Source: Ga0077536 sp943370145 (GTDB taxonomy: Bacteria; Pseudomonadota; Gammaproteobacteria; Ga0077536). From it: a stretch of DNA of 64,000 nucleotides. Shown here piece by piece: positions 49,766 to 58,632 of this stretch. The stretch's first letter is position 1; the number at the start of each line of letters is the position of its first letter. The notes under the pieces were generated by a model. The model was not told the DNA's origin and searched no databases. It saw nothing but the letters and a program-made list of their open reading frames with translations. The stretch is from assembly GCA_943370145.1 (NCBI GenBank), contig CALRPY020000009.1:33629-97628 (forward strand), read 5' to 3'. The position numbers and the translations under genes are program-made.

Positions 49766-50659
49766 ATGCGGTTGATGATAGTGGGTGCCAACGGGTACCT
49801 TGGAGCGGCGTTCAGGCAGGCAGCCATGGCCGCCGGTGCCGAGGTGGCGGCGGTGAGTTCGCGTGACGGCTCAGGCCTCGATCCCGTGACCGGCATGTTG
49901 GGCGCAGGCTTCGCGATTCCGGCCGGCACTGATACGGTCGTCTACTTGGCCCAATCCCCCCATTACCGCGATCTGCCCCGCCACGCCGCACACCTGTTGA
50001 CGGTCAACAGCGTCAGTGCGGTCGCCATTGCAAGGCTCGCCGCCGAGGCGGGTGTCCGGCGCTTCCTGTACGCGTCGACCGGCAGCGTATACGCGCCGAG
50101 CTTTGCGCCGTTGCATGAAGCATCGCCGCTGCGGGAATCGGCCTGGTACCCACTGTCCAAGATTTTCGGTGAGAAGGCGCTTGCTCTATTCAGGCCCGCG
50201 ATGGACGTCTGCGCGCTGCGCATCTTCGGCATCTACGGTCCTTCGCAGAGTGACAAGCTGGTGCCGAATCTCATGCAGAGGCTGCGCTCCGGTGAGCCGG
50301 TAAGCATCCAGGGGAATCCTGAGCACCCGGATGACACCGGCGGCCTGCGGGTGTCGCTGTGCCACGTCGATGATGCCTGCGACATCCTGCTCCAATTGCT
50401 GGCGCTCGAGGGTGGCCTGCCGCCGGTGCTCAATCTCGGAGGGGGCGAGGCCATTGACCTGCGCACGCTTGCGACGATGCTGGCCCAGCGTCTCGGTGTC
50501 GGCGTCGAATTCGTCGGTGGCAATTCCGCGCGCGAGGGTGACCTCATCTGCGATGACTCCCTGCTCCAAAGCTTGGTCGAAACGCGATTCACATCGCTGG
50601 CCCGGGGCCTCGACGACGTCGTCGGCGCGCTCCAATCCGCCGGTGAGGTCGCGCCTTGA
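49766..50659 (+). CDS. NAD-dependent epimerase/reductase (extended SDR)
   Basis: A 297-residue protein. LMIVGANGYLGAAFRQAA is the cofactor loop; YASTGSVYAPSFAPLHE and the Tyr-x-x-x-Lys in AWYPLSKIFGEKA form the active site; RIFGIYGPSQSDKLVPNLMQ follows. This is an atypical, short extended SDR whose substrate pocket is not assignable. The ATG at 49766 follows GGGAGTGG. The stop overlaps the TTG start of the next gene (TTGA). Confidence 0.8.
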   Translation: MRLMIVGANGYLGAAFRQAAMAAGAEVAAVSSRDGSGLDPVTGMLGAGFAIPAGTDTVVYLAQSPHYRDLPRHAAHLLTVNSVSAVAIARLAAEAGVRRFLYASTGSVYAPSFAPLHEASPLRESAWYPLSKIFGEKALALFRPAMDVCALRIFGIYGPSQSDKLVPNLMQRLRSGEPVSIQGNPEHPDDTGGLRVSLCHVDDACDILLQLLALEGGLPPVLNLGGGEAIDLRTLATMLAQRLGVGVEFVGGNSAREGDLICDDSLLQSLVETRFTSLARGLDDVVGALQSAGEVAP

Positions 50660-51837
50660 ACCGAGCCCGCCGGCCTCGCGTCGGCGTGGTGCTCGTGGGG
50701 GCGGGCGACCTGACAGGGGGCGGCGGGGCGGAACGCTATTTTGCGGACCTGTTCCTGGCCTGGCGCGCAAGCGCGGACGCGCACGGTTGTGATCTCTGGT
50801 TGATCACGGATGCCGAATCGCGCAGCCACCTCGCCGCGGTAGGCCGCATCCTCGGCACGGAGCGCGTGATTGTGCTCGAGCCCGCGTGGGGGCCATGTGC
50901 CCTGTGGCAGGGGTTGGCCATGCGCCGCATGGCGCTCGACGGCCGTTTCGATCTCCTGCACCTGTCGCTCGCCCTGCCTCGCCATCTGCCCTGGATCTGG
51001 TCCATTTCAAAGCGGTCGGCGCGTGCCCGCGTGACCGTCAACATAAACGACCTCGAGGTTGCGCCGGCGCTCGAGGCGGGTCGCCGTCCGCACGGCATGG
51101 ACCTCGAATGGCGCACCTACCTCGCGTATTTCTCGAGCCGGACCGTCGATGGCTTCATGGTCTGGTACCGTCGCCTCGTGGACCAGCTCGCGAGATTCCG
51201 GGCGCACTGTCCGGTGCCCATTCGACCGGCCCGCTACTGCTTCGTCGACGTCTCCCATTTCACGCCGGCCGCCGAAAAGCGCGACGAGGTCGTGTTCGCC
51301 GGTCGGTTCGTGCCAGTAAAAATGCCGGCGCTGTTCGTCGACGCGATAGCCGCTGCCCGGCAGCGCGCGCCGGACCTGGTGAATCGATGGCGTTTCCGCA
51401 TGCTCGGCAAAGGTCCACTCGAGAGCGCCCTGCGCGAGCAGGTCGTGCAGGCCGGGCTCGCCGATATCCTCTCGGTCGAATACACGGAAGACACCGGCGC
51501 TGTCCTCGCGTACAGCAGGCTGTTCGTCTCGACCCAGGACGAGGAGAATTTCACGTCGCTCGCGATGCTGGAGGCGATGGCCTGCGGCAATGCGATCGTC
51601 GCGCGTGACGTCGGCCAGACCCGGGAGTTCGTGCGGGACGGTTCGAACGGAATTCTCGCCGCCGGTGCGAATGCCGAATCGGTCGCGGATGCGATGCTTC
51701 GCTGCATGGCGGCGCCCGACGACCTGGCACGTATGGGAGCCGAGAGTCGCCGCATCACGCTCGAGGAACACTGCGTGGAGCATGTACTCGACGAGTTCGA
51801 CGAGTTCTGGCGGGGGATAGTCGGCCGTGCCCGATGA
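50656..51837 (+). CDS. Glycosyltransferase family 4
   Basis: A 393-residue GT-B enzyme. VGVVLVGAGDLTGGGGAERY at the N-terminus is the acceptor-side glycine loop; the donor half holds VVFAGRFVPVKMPALFVDAI, RMLGKGPLESALREQVVQAG and STQDEENFTSLAMLEAMACG (E-x(7)-E). The TTG start overlaps the previous stop by four bases. It is one of three conventional GT4 enzymes in the locus; donor and linkage are not predictable. Confidence 0.85.
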   Translation: MNRARRPRVGVVLVGAGDLTGGGGAERYFADLFLAWRASADAHGCDLWLITDAESRSHLAAVGRILGTERVIVLEPAWGPCALWQGLAMRRMALDGRFDLLHLSLALPRHLPWIWSISKRSARARVTVNINDLEVAPALEAGRRPHGMDLEWRTYLAYFSSRTVDGFMVWYRRLVDQLARFRAHCPVPIRPARYCFVDVSHFTPAAEKRDEVVFAGRFVPVKMPALFVDAIAAARQRAPDLVNRWRFRMLGKGPLESALREQVVQAGLADILSVEYTEDTGAVLAYSRLFVSTQDEENFTSLAMLEAMACGNAIVARDVGQTREFVRDGSNGILAAGANAESVADAMLRCMAAPDDLARMGAESRRITLEEHCVEHVLDEFDEFWRGIVGRAR

Positions 51838-53021
51838 GTGACACGCAGGCGCCCGGCAGTGCGCCGGTGAAGGTGCTCGTGGTGATCGGCCAACTCGAAA
51901 TCGGTGGCGCCGAGAAGCACCTCGCGCGCGTTTTGCCCGCAATTGCGCGGGCCGGTGTGGACGTCAGCGTCTGCGCTCTGCGTGGTGGTGGCCCACTCGA
52001 GGGCGCTCTGCGGGCAGCCGGTGTCCGCGTGATAAGCCCCGCCACCGGGCGCCAGGGCCTGGGCGGCTTGCTGGCCGGCACCTGGCTGCTGGCCCGCTAT
52101 GCATGGTCGGCGCGCCCGGCCGTCATTCATTTCTTCCTCCCCGCCGCCTACCTGCTGGGCGCATTGGCAACGCTCGGACTTCCGGCTCGTCGCGTGATGA
52201 GCCGGCGCAGCCTCGCCGTCTACCAGGGCCGTTATCCCGGTGTGGGATTGATCGAACGCTTTCTGCATCGACGCATGGATGCGGTGCTGGGCAATTCGCG
52301 GGCAGTCACGCGCGAATTGCACCGCGAAGCGGTCCCGGGCGAACGTCTCGGCCTCATTTACAACGGCGTCGCGCTTCCCCGCGTGGCGCCGGACCGGGTT
52401 GCCGTACGTGCACGGCTGGGAATCCCGGAGAACTCGCTCGCAATCGTCTGCGTTGCGAATCTGATCCCATACAAGGGGCATCGCGATCTGCTGACCGCGT
52501 TGGAGTCGGTACGTGACCGACTGCCGGCGAACTGGACCCTGCTGCTCGTAGGGCGGGACGACGGTATCGGTGCGGAATTGCGGGCGCAGACCCACCGCGC
52601 GGGGCTTGCCCCGCACGTCCGCTACATCGGCGGCGTGCCGGACGTCGCCGACTATCTGGCCGCCGCCGACATCGGCGTGCTCGCGTCGCACGAGGAAGGC
52701 TTCAGCAACGCTGTTCTCGAAGGCATGGCCGCGGGCCTGCCCATGGTGGTCACCGACGTCGGCGGCAATGCGGAAGCCGTTGTCGACGGCGATTGCGGAC
52801 GTGTGGTGCCCGCGCGCGCTCCCGAGGCCTTGGCCGCGGCCGTGCTCGAACTCGCGCTGTCGGCCGAGTTGCGCAGCCGCTACGGCATGCGGGCGCGTGA
52901 GCGGGTACGGCAGCGTTTCAGCGAGCAGCGCTGCGTGCAGTTGTATCTCGACCTGTATTCAAACCTCGCGCGCGGCATGGATCCCGCCATCCCTCTGGAT
53001 GCGGTGTTCGACGGTCATTGA
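51834..53021 (+). CDS. Glycosyltransferase family 4
   Basis: A 395-residue enzyme with VLVVIGQLEIGGAEKHLARV, the classic GT4 start, IYNGVALPRV in the linker, and VANLIPYKGHRDLLTALESV, LVGRDDGIGAELRA and ASHEEGFSNAVLEGMAAGLP (E-x(7)-E) in the donor half. The overlaps ATGA and TTGA with neighbours show tight coupling with the flippase gene after it. Donor sugar unknown. Confidence 0.88.
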   Translation: MSDTQAPGSAPVKVLVVIGQLEIGGAEKHLARVLPAIARAGVDVSVCALRGGGPLEGALRAAGVRVISPATGRQGLGGLLAGTWLLARYAWSARPAVIHFFLPAAYLLGALATLGLPARRVMSRRSLAVYQGRYPGVGLIERFLHRRMDAVLGNSRAVTRELHREAVPGERLGLIYNGVALPRVAPDRVAVRARLGIPENSLAIVCVANLIPYKGHRDLLTALESVRDRLPANWTLLLVGRDDGIGAELRAQTHRAGLAPHVRYIGGVPDVADYLAAADIGVLASHEEGFSNAVLEGMAAGLPMVVTDVGGNAEAVVDGDCGRVVPARAPEALAAAVLELALSAELRSRYGMRARERVRQRFSEQRCVQLYLDLYSNLARGMDPAIPLDAVFDGH

Positions 53022-54382
53022 AAGCACGCTGCGCGTTGCCCGGCATGCCGCGTAGTACCGAAGCGCGCATGTTGGGCGCAACCGCGCTGGTCAGCGTTCT
53101 CGCGCTTGCGAGCAACCTGGCGCTCGTCTGGCGCGAGATCGTGACCGCGGCGACCTTCGGCGTGGGCGCCGCACTGGATGCTTTCATCGTGGCCAGCCTG
53201 CTGCCGGTCTTCGCGGCAGGCCTGCTCTCCGGCGCGCTCGCACCTGCCCTCGCGCCCGCGCTCGCCGCGCGTCGTCATGCGGCCGGACTTGAGTCCGCTC
53301 GCCAGATGCTCGCGAACTTCCACGTGTGGGCGGTGGCCGGCAGCGGAGCGCTGGCGCTCGCGCTGTGGAGCATGGCGGACCTCGTGCCGGGTCTTCTGGG
53401 GCGGGCACTGGATGATTCGGCTCGCGCCGGGGTCGTTGGGCTCTACGCCCTGCTGCTGCCTCTCGTGGTACTCCAGACGTCGGCGGCGGTGTGGAGGCTG
53501 GCGCTGAACATGGACCACCGGGTCATGCTCGCGGCGTTGACGCCGGCCATCGCGCCACTCTCGAGCGTGGGCCTCATGCTGGCCGATCGTGGCGCCGGTG
53601 GCGTCGACGTGCTCGCGTGGAGCCTGCTCGGCGGTACCGTCGCCGAGTGGACGCTGCTGGCTGTTGCCGCGCATCGCACGCATTGCTGGACACGGCGGAC
53701 GTGGGCTGTGCCCCCGGCGCCGGGTGTGTTCCGTTCCTACGCGACCCTGCTGGGAGCGGCGGCGTTCACCACGAGCGCCTGGCTCATCGACAACGCGATG
53801 GCATCGACGCTCGCGGCCGGCAGCGTGGCCGCACTCGGCTTCGGCGGCAAGGTCGTCACGTTCGCGATTGGCATCGTCACCATCGGGCTTTCAACGGCGC
53901 TGCTGCCGGTAGCCGCCGACCTCGTCGCCCGCCGACAGTGGCGGGCGCTGCGCCGGCTGGCCATCCGTGACGGCGGTATCCTGTTTGCGCTGTGCCTGCC
54001 TGTGGCGCTCGGCGTCTTCGCGTGGTCCACCGAAGTCACTTCAATCCTGTACCAGCGAGGGGCCTTCGATGCGGCCGACACCATGCTCGTGGGCAGTGTG
54101 CAGGCCGCGCTGGTATTGCAGGCGCCGTTCCATGTGGTGGGTGTGCTTTGCGTGCGCTTGCTGGCCGCATTGCAAATGAATCGCCACGTGTTGATCATCG
54201 CGGCGGCCGGCACTGGCGTGAACGTCGTGCTCAATCTCCTGCTCATGACGAAATGGGGGGTCGTCGGGATCGCCGCCGCGACATCCGTCATGTTCGTCGT
54301 GACAGCCCTGTCCGCCGGCACGGTGTTGCTGGGAGAGCTTGCGCGGCGGATCGAAGAAGAACGACCCATGGACATCGCATGA
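53018..54382 (+). CDS. MurJ/MviN-like (MOP superfamily) lipid-linked glycan flippase
   Basis: A 454-residue membrane protein with about 12-14 helices. LASNLALVWREIVTAATFGV, GAALDAFIVASLLPVFAAGL and ILYQRGAFDAADTMLVGSVQ match MurJ-type flippases; the last block (QRGAF) is diagnostic. In this locus it may flip a lipid-linked oligosaccharide instead of lipid II, because it is embedded in glycosyltransferase genes. TTG 53018 (overlap TTGA) or ATG 53045 may be the start. Together with the Wzm/Wzt exporter it means the locus has two export routes. Confidence 0.82.
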   Translation: MKARCALPGMPRSTEARMLGATALVSVLALASNLALVWREIVTAATFGVGAALDAFIVASLLPVFAAGLLSGALAPALAPALAARRHAAGLESARQMLANFHVWAVAGSGALALALWSMADLVPGLLGRALDDSARAGVVGLYALLLPLVVLQTSAAVWRLALNMDHRVMLAALTPAIAPLSSVGLMLADRGAGGVDVLAWSLLGGTVAEWTLLAVAAHRTHCWTRRTWAVPPAPGVFRSYATLLGAAAFTTSAWLIDNAMASTLAAGSVAALGFGGKVVTFAIGIVTIGLSTALLPVAADLVARRQWRALRRLAIRDGGILFALCLPVALGVFAWSTEVTSILYQRGAFDAADTMLVGSVQAALVLQAPFHVVGVLCVRLLAALQMNRHVLIIAAAGTGVNVVLNLLLMTKWGVVGIAAATSVMFVVTALSAGTVLLGELARRIEEERPMDIA

Positions 54383-55068
54383 AGCAGGACAGGATCTGGG
54401 ACCACTTCCAGTCGGCCGGCATCGACAGCTTCCGCAACAGCGCCCCGCGCCAGCGCTTCCTGGTGGCTCGCTTGCGACCCGGCAGCCGTGTACTGAATGT
54501 CGGTATCGGCGCCGGGGTGCTGGAAGCGCTGGCGCTGGACAGGCGGGTCGACATTCACGCGCTGGATCCGAGCGAGGCCGCGGTGGCGGGCCTGCGCAAG
54601 CGACTCGGCCTGGGCGGGAAGGTCGCGCTCGGTCGGGTCGAAGACGTGCCTTTCGGGGCGGCCGCATTCGATGCGGTCGTGATGTCCGAAGTGCTCGAAC
54701 ATCTGGACGACGCCGCACTCGCCGCCGCGCTCGGCGAGGTCCGGCGGCTGCTGGTGCCGGATGGTCGACTGCTGCTGACCGTCCCGCATGACGAGCACCT
54801 CCCCGACGGTGAAGTGATCTGCCCCTGCTGCGGCACGCACTTTCATCGTTGGGGCCATGTACGCAGTTTCAATCGCGCGCAGTTGCGCGAAACGCTGGAA
54901 CGGCAGGGCTTCCGGGTCGGCACGATGTCACTCGAAGCGTTCCCCGACTGGCAACGCGCGGGGCTCGCGAACCTGCTGAAGTCGGCGGCGAGGTTCGTGA
55001 TGGGTAAACTCGGCATGGCGATCGCGCAGCCGTGCATTTACGCCGAAGCCACTGTCCGCAAGCAATGA
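54379..55068 (+). CDS. SAM-dependent methyltransferase with Cys/His insertion
   Basis: A 229-residue enzyme. VLNVGIGAGVLEALALDRRV (motif I), IHALDPSEAAVAGL (motif II), FGAAAFDAVVMSEVLEHLDD and RRLLVPDGRLLLTVPHDEHL are typical. The insertion ICPCCGTHFHRWGHVRSFNR holds a Cys-x-Cys-Cys plus His set that might bind zinc, seen in a subset of glycan-locus methyltransferases. The ATG overlaps the flippase stop (ATGA). Acceptor is unknown. Confidence 0.83.
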   Translation: MKQDRIWDHFQSAGIDSFRNSAPRQRFLVARLRPGSRVLNVGIGAGVLEALALDRRVDIHALDPSEAAVAGLRKRLGLGGKVALGRVEDVPFGAAAFDAVVMSEVLEHLDDAALAAALGEVRRLLVPDGRLLLTVPHDEHLPDGEVICPCCGTHFHRWGHVRSFNRAQLRETLERQGFRVGTMSLEAFPDWQRAGLANLLKSAARFVMGKLGMAIAQPCIYAEATVRKQ

Positions 55069-55104
55069 CGCTTTTCGCCCCAGCCTGAAGGAACGTCTAT
55101 CCCC

Positions 55105-57057
55105 ATGTGTGGCATCGCAGGTTTCCTGAATCCTGGTGGTCGAATGGATGCTGCTCCGGTCGCCGCTGCCATGACCGCCACCCTCCACCATCGCGGCCCC
55201 GACGCCGGCGACGTGTGGGTGGACGCCGACGCCGGTCTCGCGCTCGGCCACCGGCGGCTGTCGATCCTCGATCTCTCGCCGGCCGGCGCGCAGCCGATGC
55301 ACTCCAAGTGCGGGCGCTACGTGATCGTGTTCAACGGCGAGATCTACAACTTCGCGGATCTCCGCGCGCCGCTCGAGGCGCGTGGCGCGCGCTTCGTCGG
55401 CCATTCGGATACCGAGGTGCTGCTCGAGGCCTTTGTCGCGTGGGGCGTGGAGGAGACGCTGAAGCGCGCCAACGGGATGTTCGCAATCGCCCTGTGGGAC
55501 CGTCGGGAGCGGGAACTGTGGCTCGCGCGCGATCGCCTCGGTGAGAAACCGCTCTACTACGGCTGGCACGGCGGCAGTTTCCTGTTCGCGTCCGAGCTGA
55601 AGGCGCTGCAGGCCTGGCCGGGTTTCAGGCCGGAGATCGACCGCGACGTGCTGACGCTCTACCTGCGCCACAACTACGTGCCGGAGCCGTTCTGCATCTA
55701 CAAGGGGCTCGCGAAGCTCGTGCCGGGCAGCTACGTGAAGCTCGGCAGCGAGGCGCGTGCGGGCGGGATGCCGCGACCGGTCGCGTACTGGTCCCTGCTC
55801 GATGCGGCCGAGGCCGGGCGTCGCGCGCCGCTGCAGGGCCCGGCGGAGGAGGGGGTGGAACTCCTCGACCGCGCGCTGCGCAAGTCTATCGCGCAGCGCA
55901 TGGTCGCCGATGTGCCGCTCGGCGCCTTCCTGTCGGGCGGCATCGATTCCTCGACCGTCGTCGCGCTGATGCAGGCGCAGAGCGCGCGGCCCGTGCGAAC
56001 CTTCAGCATCGGCTTCACGGTGCCGGCCTATGATGAAGCGCCGTATGCGAAGGCTGTCGCCGCGCATCTCGGCACTGATCACACCGAGCTCTACGTGAGC
56101 CCGGAGGAGACGCAGGCGGTGATCCCGCTGCTGCCGGCGATGTATGACGAGCCCTTCGCGGATTCCTCGCAGATCCCGACCTATCTCGTGTCCGCCCTGG
56201 CGCGCCGCCACGTCACGGTCTCGATGTCGGGTGACGCGGGCGATGAACTCTTCGCGGGCTATACCCGCTACACGCAGGCCGTGGCGCTGTGGCAGCGGCA
56301 GCGCAGGCTGCCGCTGGCCGTGCGCAAATTGGCGGCGCGGGCGCTGCGCGCGCCGTCACCGGCCGCATGGGATCGTCTCTTCGCGGCGCTGGGCCCGGTG
56401 CTGCCATCGCGGCTGCGCCAGCCGATGCCGGGCGACAAGCTGCACAAGCTCAGCGAGCTGCTCGCGATCGACGACCCGCTGCCGATGTACCTCCGGCTCG
56501 TCTCGCTGTGGCAGGACCCTGCGGCCATGGTCCCCGGTGCGACCGAACCGGCCAGCATCATGGCCCATGCCGCGAACTTGCCCGCGGGGCTCGATCTCGT
56601 CGAGCGCATGATGCTGCTCGACACCCTGCATTACCTGCCCGGCGACATCCTCGCGAAGGTCGATCGCGCGAGCATGGCGGTGAGTCTCGAGGCGCGCGTG
56701 CCTTTTCTTGATCACGAGATCGTCGAACTCGCCTGGCGCATGCCGCTCAACTGGAAACTGCGCAACGGCACCGGCAAGTGGGTGCTGCGCGAAGTGCTCG
56801 CGCGCTATGTGCCGCGCGCGCTCTTCGAGCGGCCGAAGATGGGCTTCGGCATTCCCATCGACGGCTGGCTGCGCGGCCCGCTGCGCGAATGGGCCGAGGA
56901 TCTGCTGGGCGAGCAGCGGCTGCGCGAAGGTGGATATTTTGACCCCGCGACCGTGCGCCGCGCCTGGCGCGCGCATCTCGACGGCGGGCAGAACCTGCAG
57001 TACCTGCTGTGGGGCGTGTTGTGCTTCGAGGCGTGGCGGGAGCGGTGGCATTCCTGA
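55105..57057 (+). CDS. AsnB-type glutamine amidotransferase, second copy
   Basis: A 650-residue protein. Cys2 starts the glutaminase domain (MCGIAGFLNPGG), followed by HHRGPDAGD, GHRRLSILDLSPAG and NGEIYNFADL. The synthetase half has SGGIDSSTVVALM (PP-loop), SMSGDAGDELFAGY and LEARVPFLDHEIVELAWRMP. It has all residues of an active enzyme. It might make asparagine, or amidate a sugar acid like the first copy at 31284; both copies in one locus favour glycan use. AAGGAA lies before the ATG. Confidence 0.85.
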   Translation: MCGIAGFLNPGGRMDAAPVAAAMTATLHHRGPDAGDVWVDADAGLALGHRRLSILDLSPAGAQPMHSKCGRYVIVFNGEIYNFADLRAPLEARGARFVGHSDTEVLLEAFVAWGVEETLKRANGMFAIALWDRRERELWLARDRLGEKPLYYGWHGGSFLFASELKALQAWPGFRPEIDRDVLTLYLRHNYVPEPFCIYKGLAKLVPGSYVKLGSEARAGGMPRPVAYWSLLDAAEAGRRAPLQGPAEEGVELLDRALRKSIAQRMVADVPLGAFLSGGIDSSTVVALMQAQSARPVRTFSIGFTVPAYDEAPYAKAVAAHLGTDHTELYVSPEETQAVIPLLPAMYDEPFADSSQIPTYLVSALARRHVTVSMSGDAGDELFAGYTRYTQAVALWQRQRRLPLAVRKLAARALRAPSPAAWDRLFAALGPVLPSRLRQPMPGDKLHKLSELLAIDDPLPMYLRLVSLWQDPAAMVPGATEPASIMAHAANLPAGLDLVERMMLLDTLHYLPGDILAKVDRASMAVSLEARVPFLDHEIVELAWRMPLNWKLRNGTGKWVLREVLARYVPRALFERPKMGFGIPIDGWLRGPLREWAEDLLGEQRLREGGYFDPATVRRAWRAHLDGGQNLQYLLWGVLCFEAWRERWHS

Positions 57058-57226
57058 GCGCCGGCGCGCTGTCCCTGGACCCGCTTGCTCCGAAAGTCCG
57101 GCCGCTTGGCCTAGAATGCGGGGTCCATGCCCCGCTAGGGGACAGGGCCGTCCCCCACCCCGCGTGAGAACTCATTTGCCGGTCGCCACACCAGCCCGTT
57201 GCCGTTGCCCGCAGAGCAACCGTCGT

Positions 57227-57466
57227 CCCTCACCCGCGCTGCGCGCGACCTCTCCCGCGGGCGGGAGAGGTGAAGAGGGGAGGCTGTGCGCGGTTTTTCG
57301 CGCACTCGGGCGCGCGGCAGGGCGCTCCCCTCTCCCGCGTGCGGGAGAGGGGCCGGGGGTGAGGGGAGCGTCAGTGGGCGCTGCGTCACGCGGAGGCCTG
57401 CCCTCACCCGCGCTGCGCGCGACCTCTCCCGGGGGCGGGAGAGGTGAAGAGGGGAGGCTGCGCGCG
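57227..57466. repeat. REP-like cluster with two direct copies 174 bases apart
   Basis: CCCTCACCCGCGCTGCGCGC then GACCTCTCCCGCGGGCGGGA and GAGGTGAAGAGGGGAGGCTG begins at 57227 and, almost unchanged, at 57401. Between them lies an opposed unit (about 57324-57366, CTCCCCTCTCCCGCGTGCGG then GAGAGGGG and GGGTGAGGGG). The cluster fills the 438-base gap 57058-57495. Left of it a TAGAAT hexamer (57112-57117) is a weak promoter candidate for the right-hand genes. Confidence 0.8.
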
Positions 57467-57495
57467 AGCTTTGCTGCCGACGGGAGAAGCGGCGC

Positions 57496-58632
57496 ATGAA
57501 CGCGATCCTCTTCGTCGTCACCGAGGACTGGTATTTCTGGTCCCACCGCGTGGATCTCGCGCGCGCCGCACGCGCCGCGGGCTACCGCGTACTGCTCGCG
57601 ACCCGCTTCACGGCGCACCGGGCGCGCATCGAGGCGCTCGGCATCGAGTGCTTCGATCTCCCGTTCGAACGTTCGCTACGCCATCCGCAGCGGGATCTCC
57701 GGCTGCTCTTCGCGCTGAACGCGCTGATCGGCCGCGAGCGGCCGGCGCTCGTGCACCTGGTCGCACTGAAGCCGATCCTGCTGGCGGGCCTCGCGGTGTG
57801 CGTGCGCCCGCGCGTGCGCTTCGTGCACGCGCTGACGGGCATGGGCTACCTGTTCTCCTCCAGCGATGGCCTCGCGCGGCGCATCCAGTGTCTCGTGCGG
57901 CCCCTGCTGAAGTTCCTGCTGTCGCGGCCAAACAGCCACGCCATCGTGCAGAACGACGACGATCTCCGCCTGCTCGGCGACGAACTGGGTGTCGACGCGA
58001 AAAGCAGCGCGACGCTCATCCGCGGCGCCGGCGTCGACCTCGAGCGCTACCATCCGACGCCGCCGCCGGACACGCACTCGCCGGTCGTCCTGCTGCCGGC
58101 GCGCATGCTTCGTGACAAGGGGATCGGCGAATTCATTGCCGCGGCGAAGATCGTCCGTGCCCGCCGCCCCGACGCCCGCTTCGTCCTCGTCGGCGGCATA
58201 GACCCGGACAACCCGGCGGCGTACACGCAGGGCGAACTTTCGGCCGCAATCGTGGGTTCGGGGGTGGAATGGTGGGGACATCGCGAGGACATGCGCGAGG
58301 CCTACGCGCAGGCCAGCATCGTCTGCCTGCCGTCCTATCGCGAAGGGCTGCCGAAGGCGCTGCTCGAAGCCGCGGCGAGCGGTCGTGCGCTGGTGGCGAC
58401 CGACGTGCCCGGCTGTCGCGACATCTGCCGTACACATGAAAGCGGGCTGCTGGTGCCGGCGCGGGACGCGGCCGCGCTCGCGCAGGCCATCGAGACGCTG
58501 CTCGCCGATGACACCTTGCGCGCGCGGCTCGCAGGCGGCGCGCGCGCCCTCGTCGAGCGCGAGTTCTCGAGCGGGCAGGTGCACGCAGCGACACTTACGC
58601 TGTATTCGCGGCTCGGCGCGGGGGCGGCCTGA
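57496..58632 (+). CDS. Glycosyltransferase family 4
   Basis: A 378-residue enzyme. The start ILFVVTEDWYFWSHRVDLAR with RAARAAGYRVLLATR and VHLVALKPILLAGLAV is typical of the GT4 group found beside wbpL/wbpM (for example WbpU/WbpT-like enzymes). HALTGMGYLFSS, LPARMLRDKGIGEFIAAAKI, LVGGIDPDNPAAYTQGEL and LPSYREGLPKALLEAAASGR (E-x(7)-E) complete it. GGGAGAAG precedes the ATG. It probably adds the second sugar to the WbpL product. Confidence 0.87.
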   Translation: MNAILFVVTEDWYFWSHRVDLARAARAAGYRVLLATRFTAHRARIEALGIECFDLPFERSLRHPQRDLRLLFALNALIGRERPALVHLVALKPILLAGLAVCVRPRVRFVHALTGMGYLFSSSDGLARRIQCLVRPLLKFLLSRPNSHAIVQNDDDLRLLGDELGVDAKSSATLIRGAGVDLERYHPTPPPDTHSPVVLLPARMLRDKGIGEFIAAAKIVRARRPDARFVLVGGIDPDNPAAYTQGELSAAIVGSGVEWWGHREDMREAYAQASIVCLPSYREGLPKALLEAAASGRALVATDVPGCRDICRTHESGLLVPARDAAALAQAIETLLADDTLRARLAGGARALVEREFSSGQVHAATLTLYSRLGAGAA

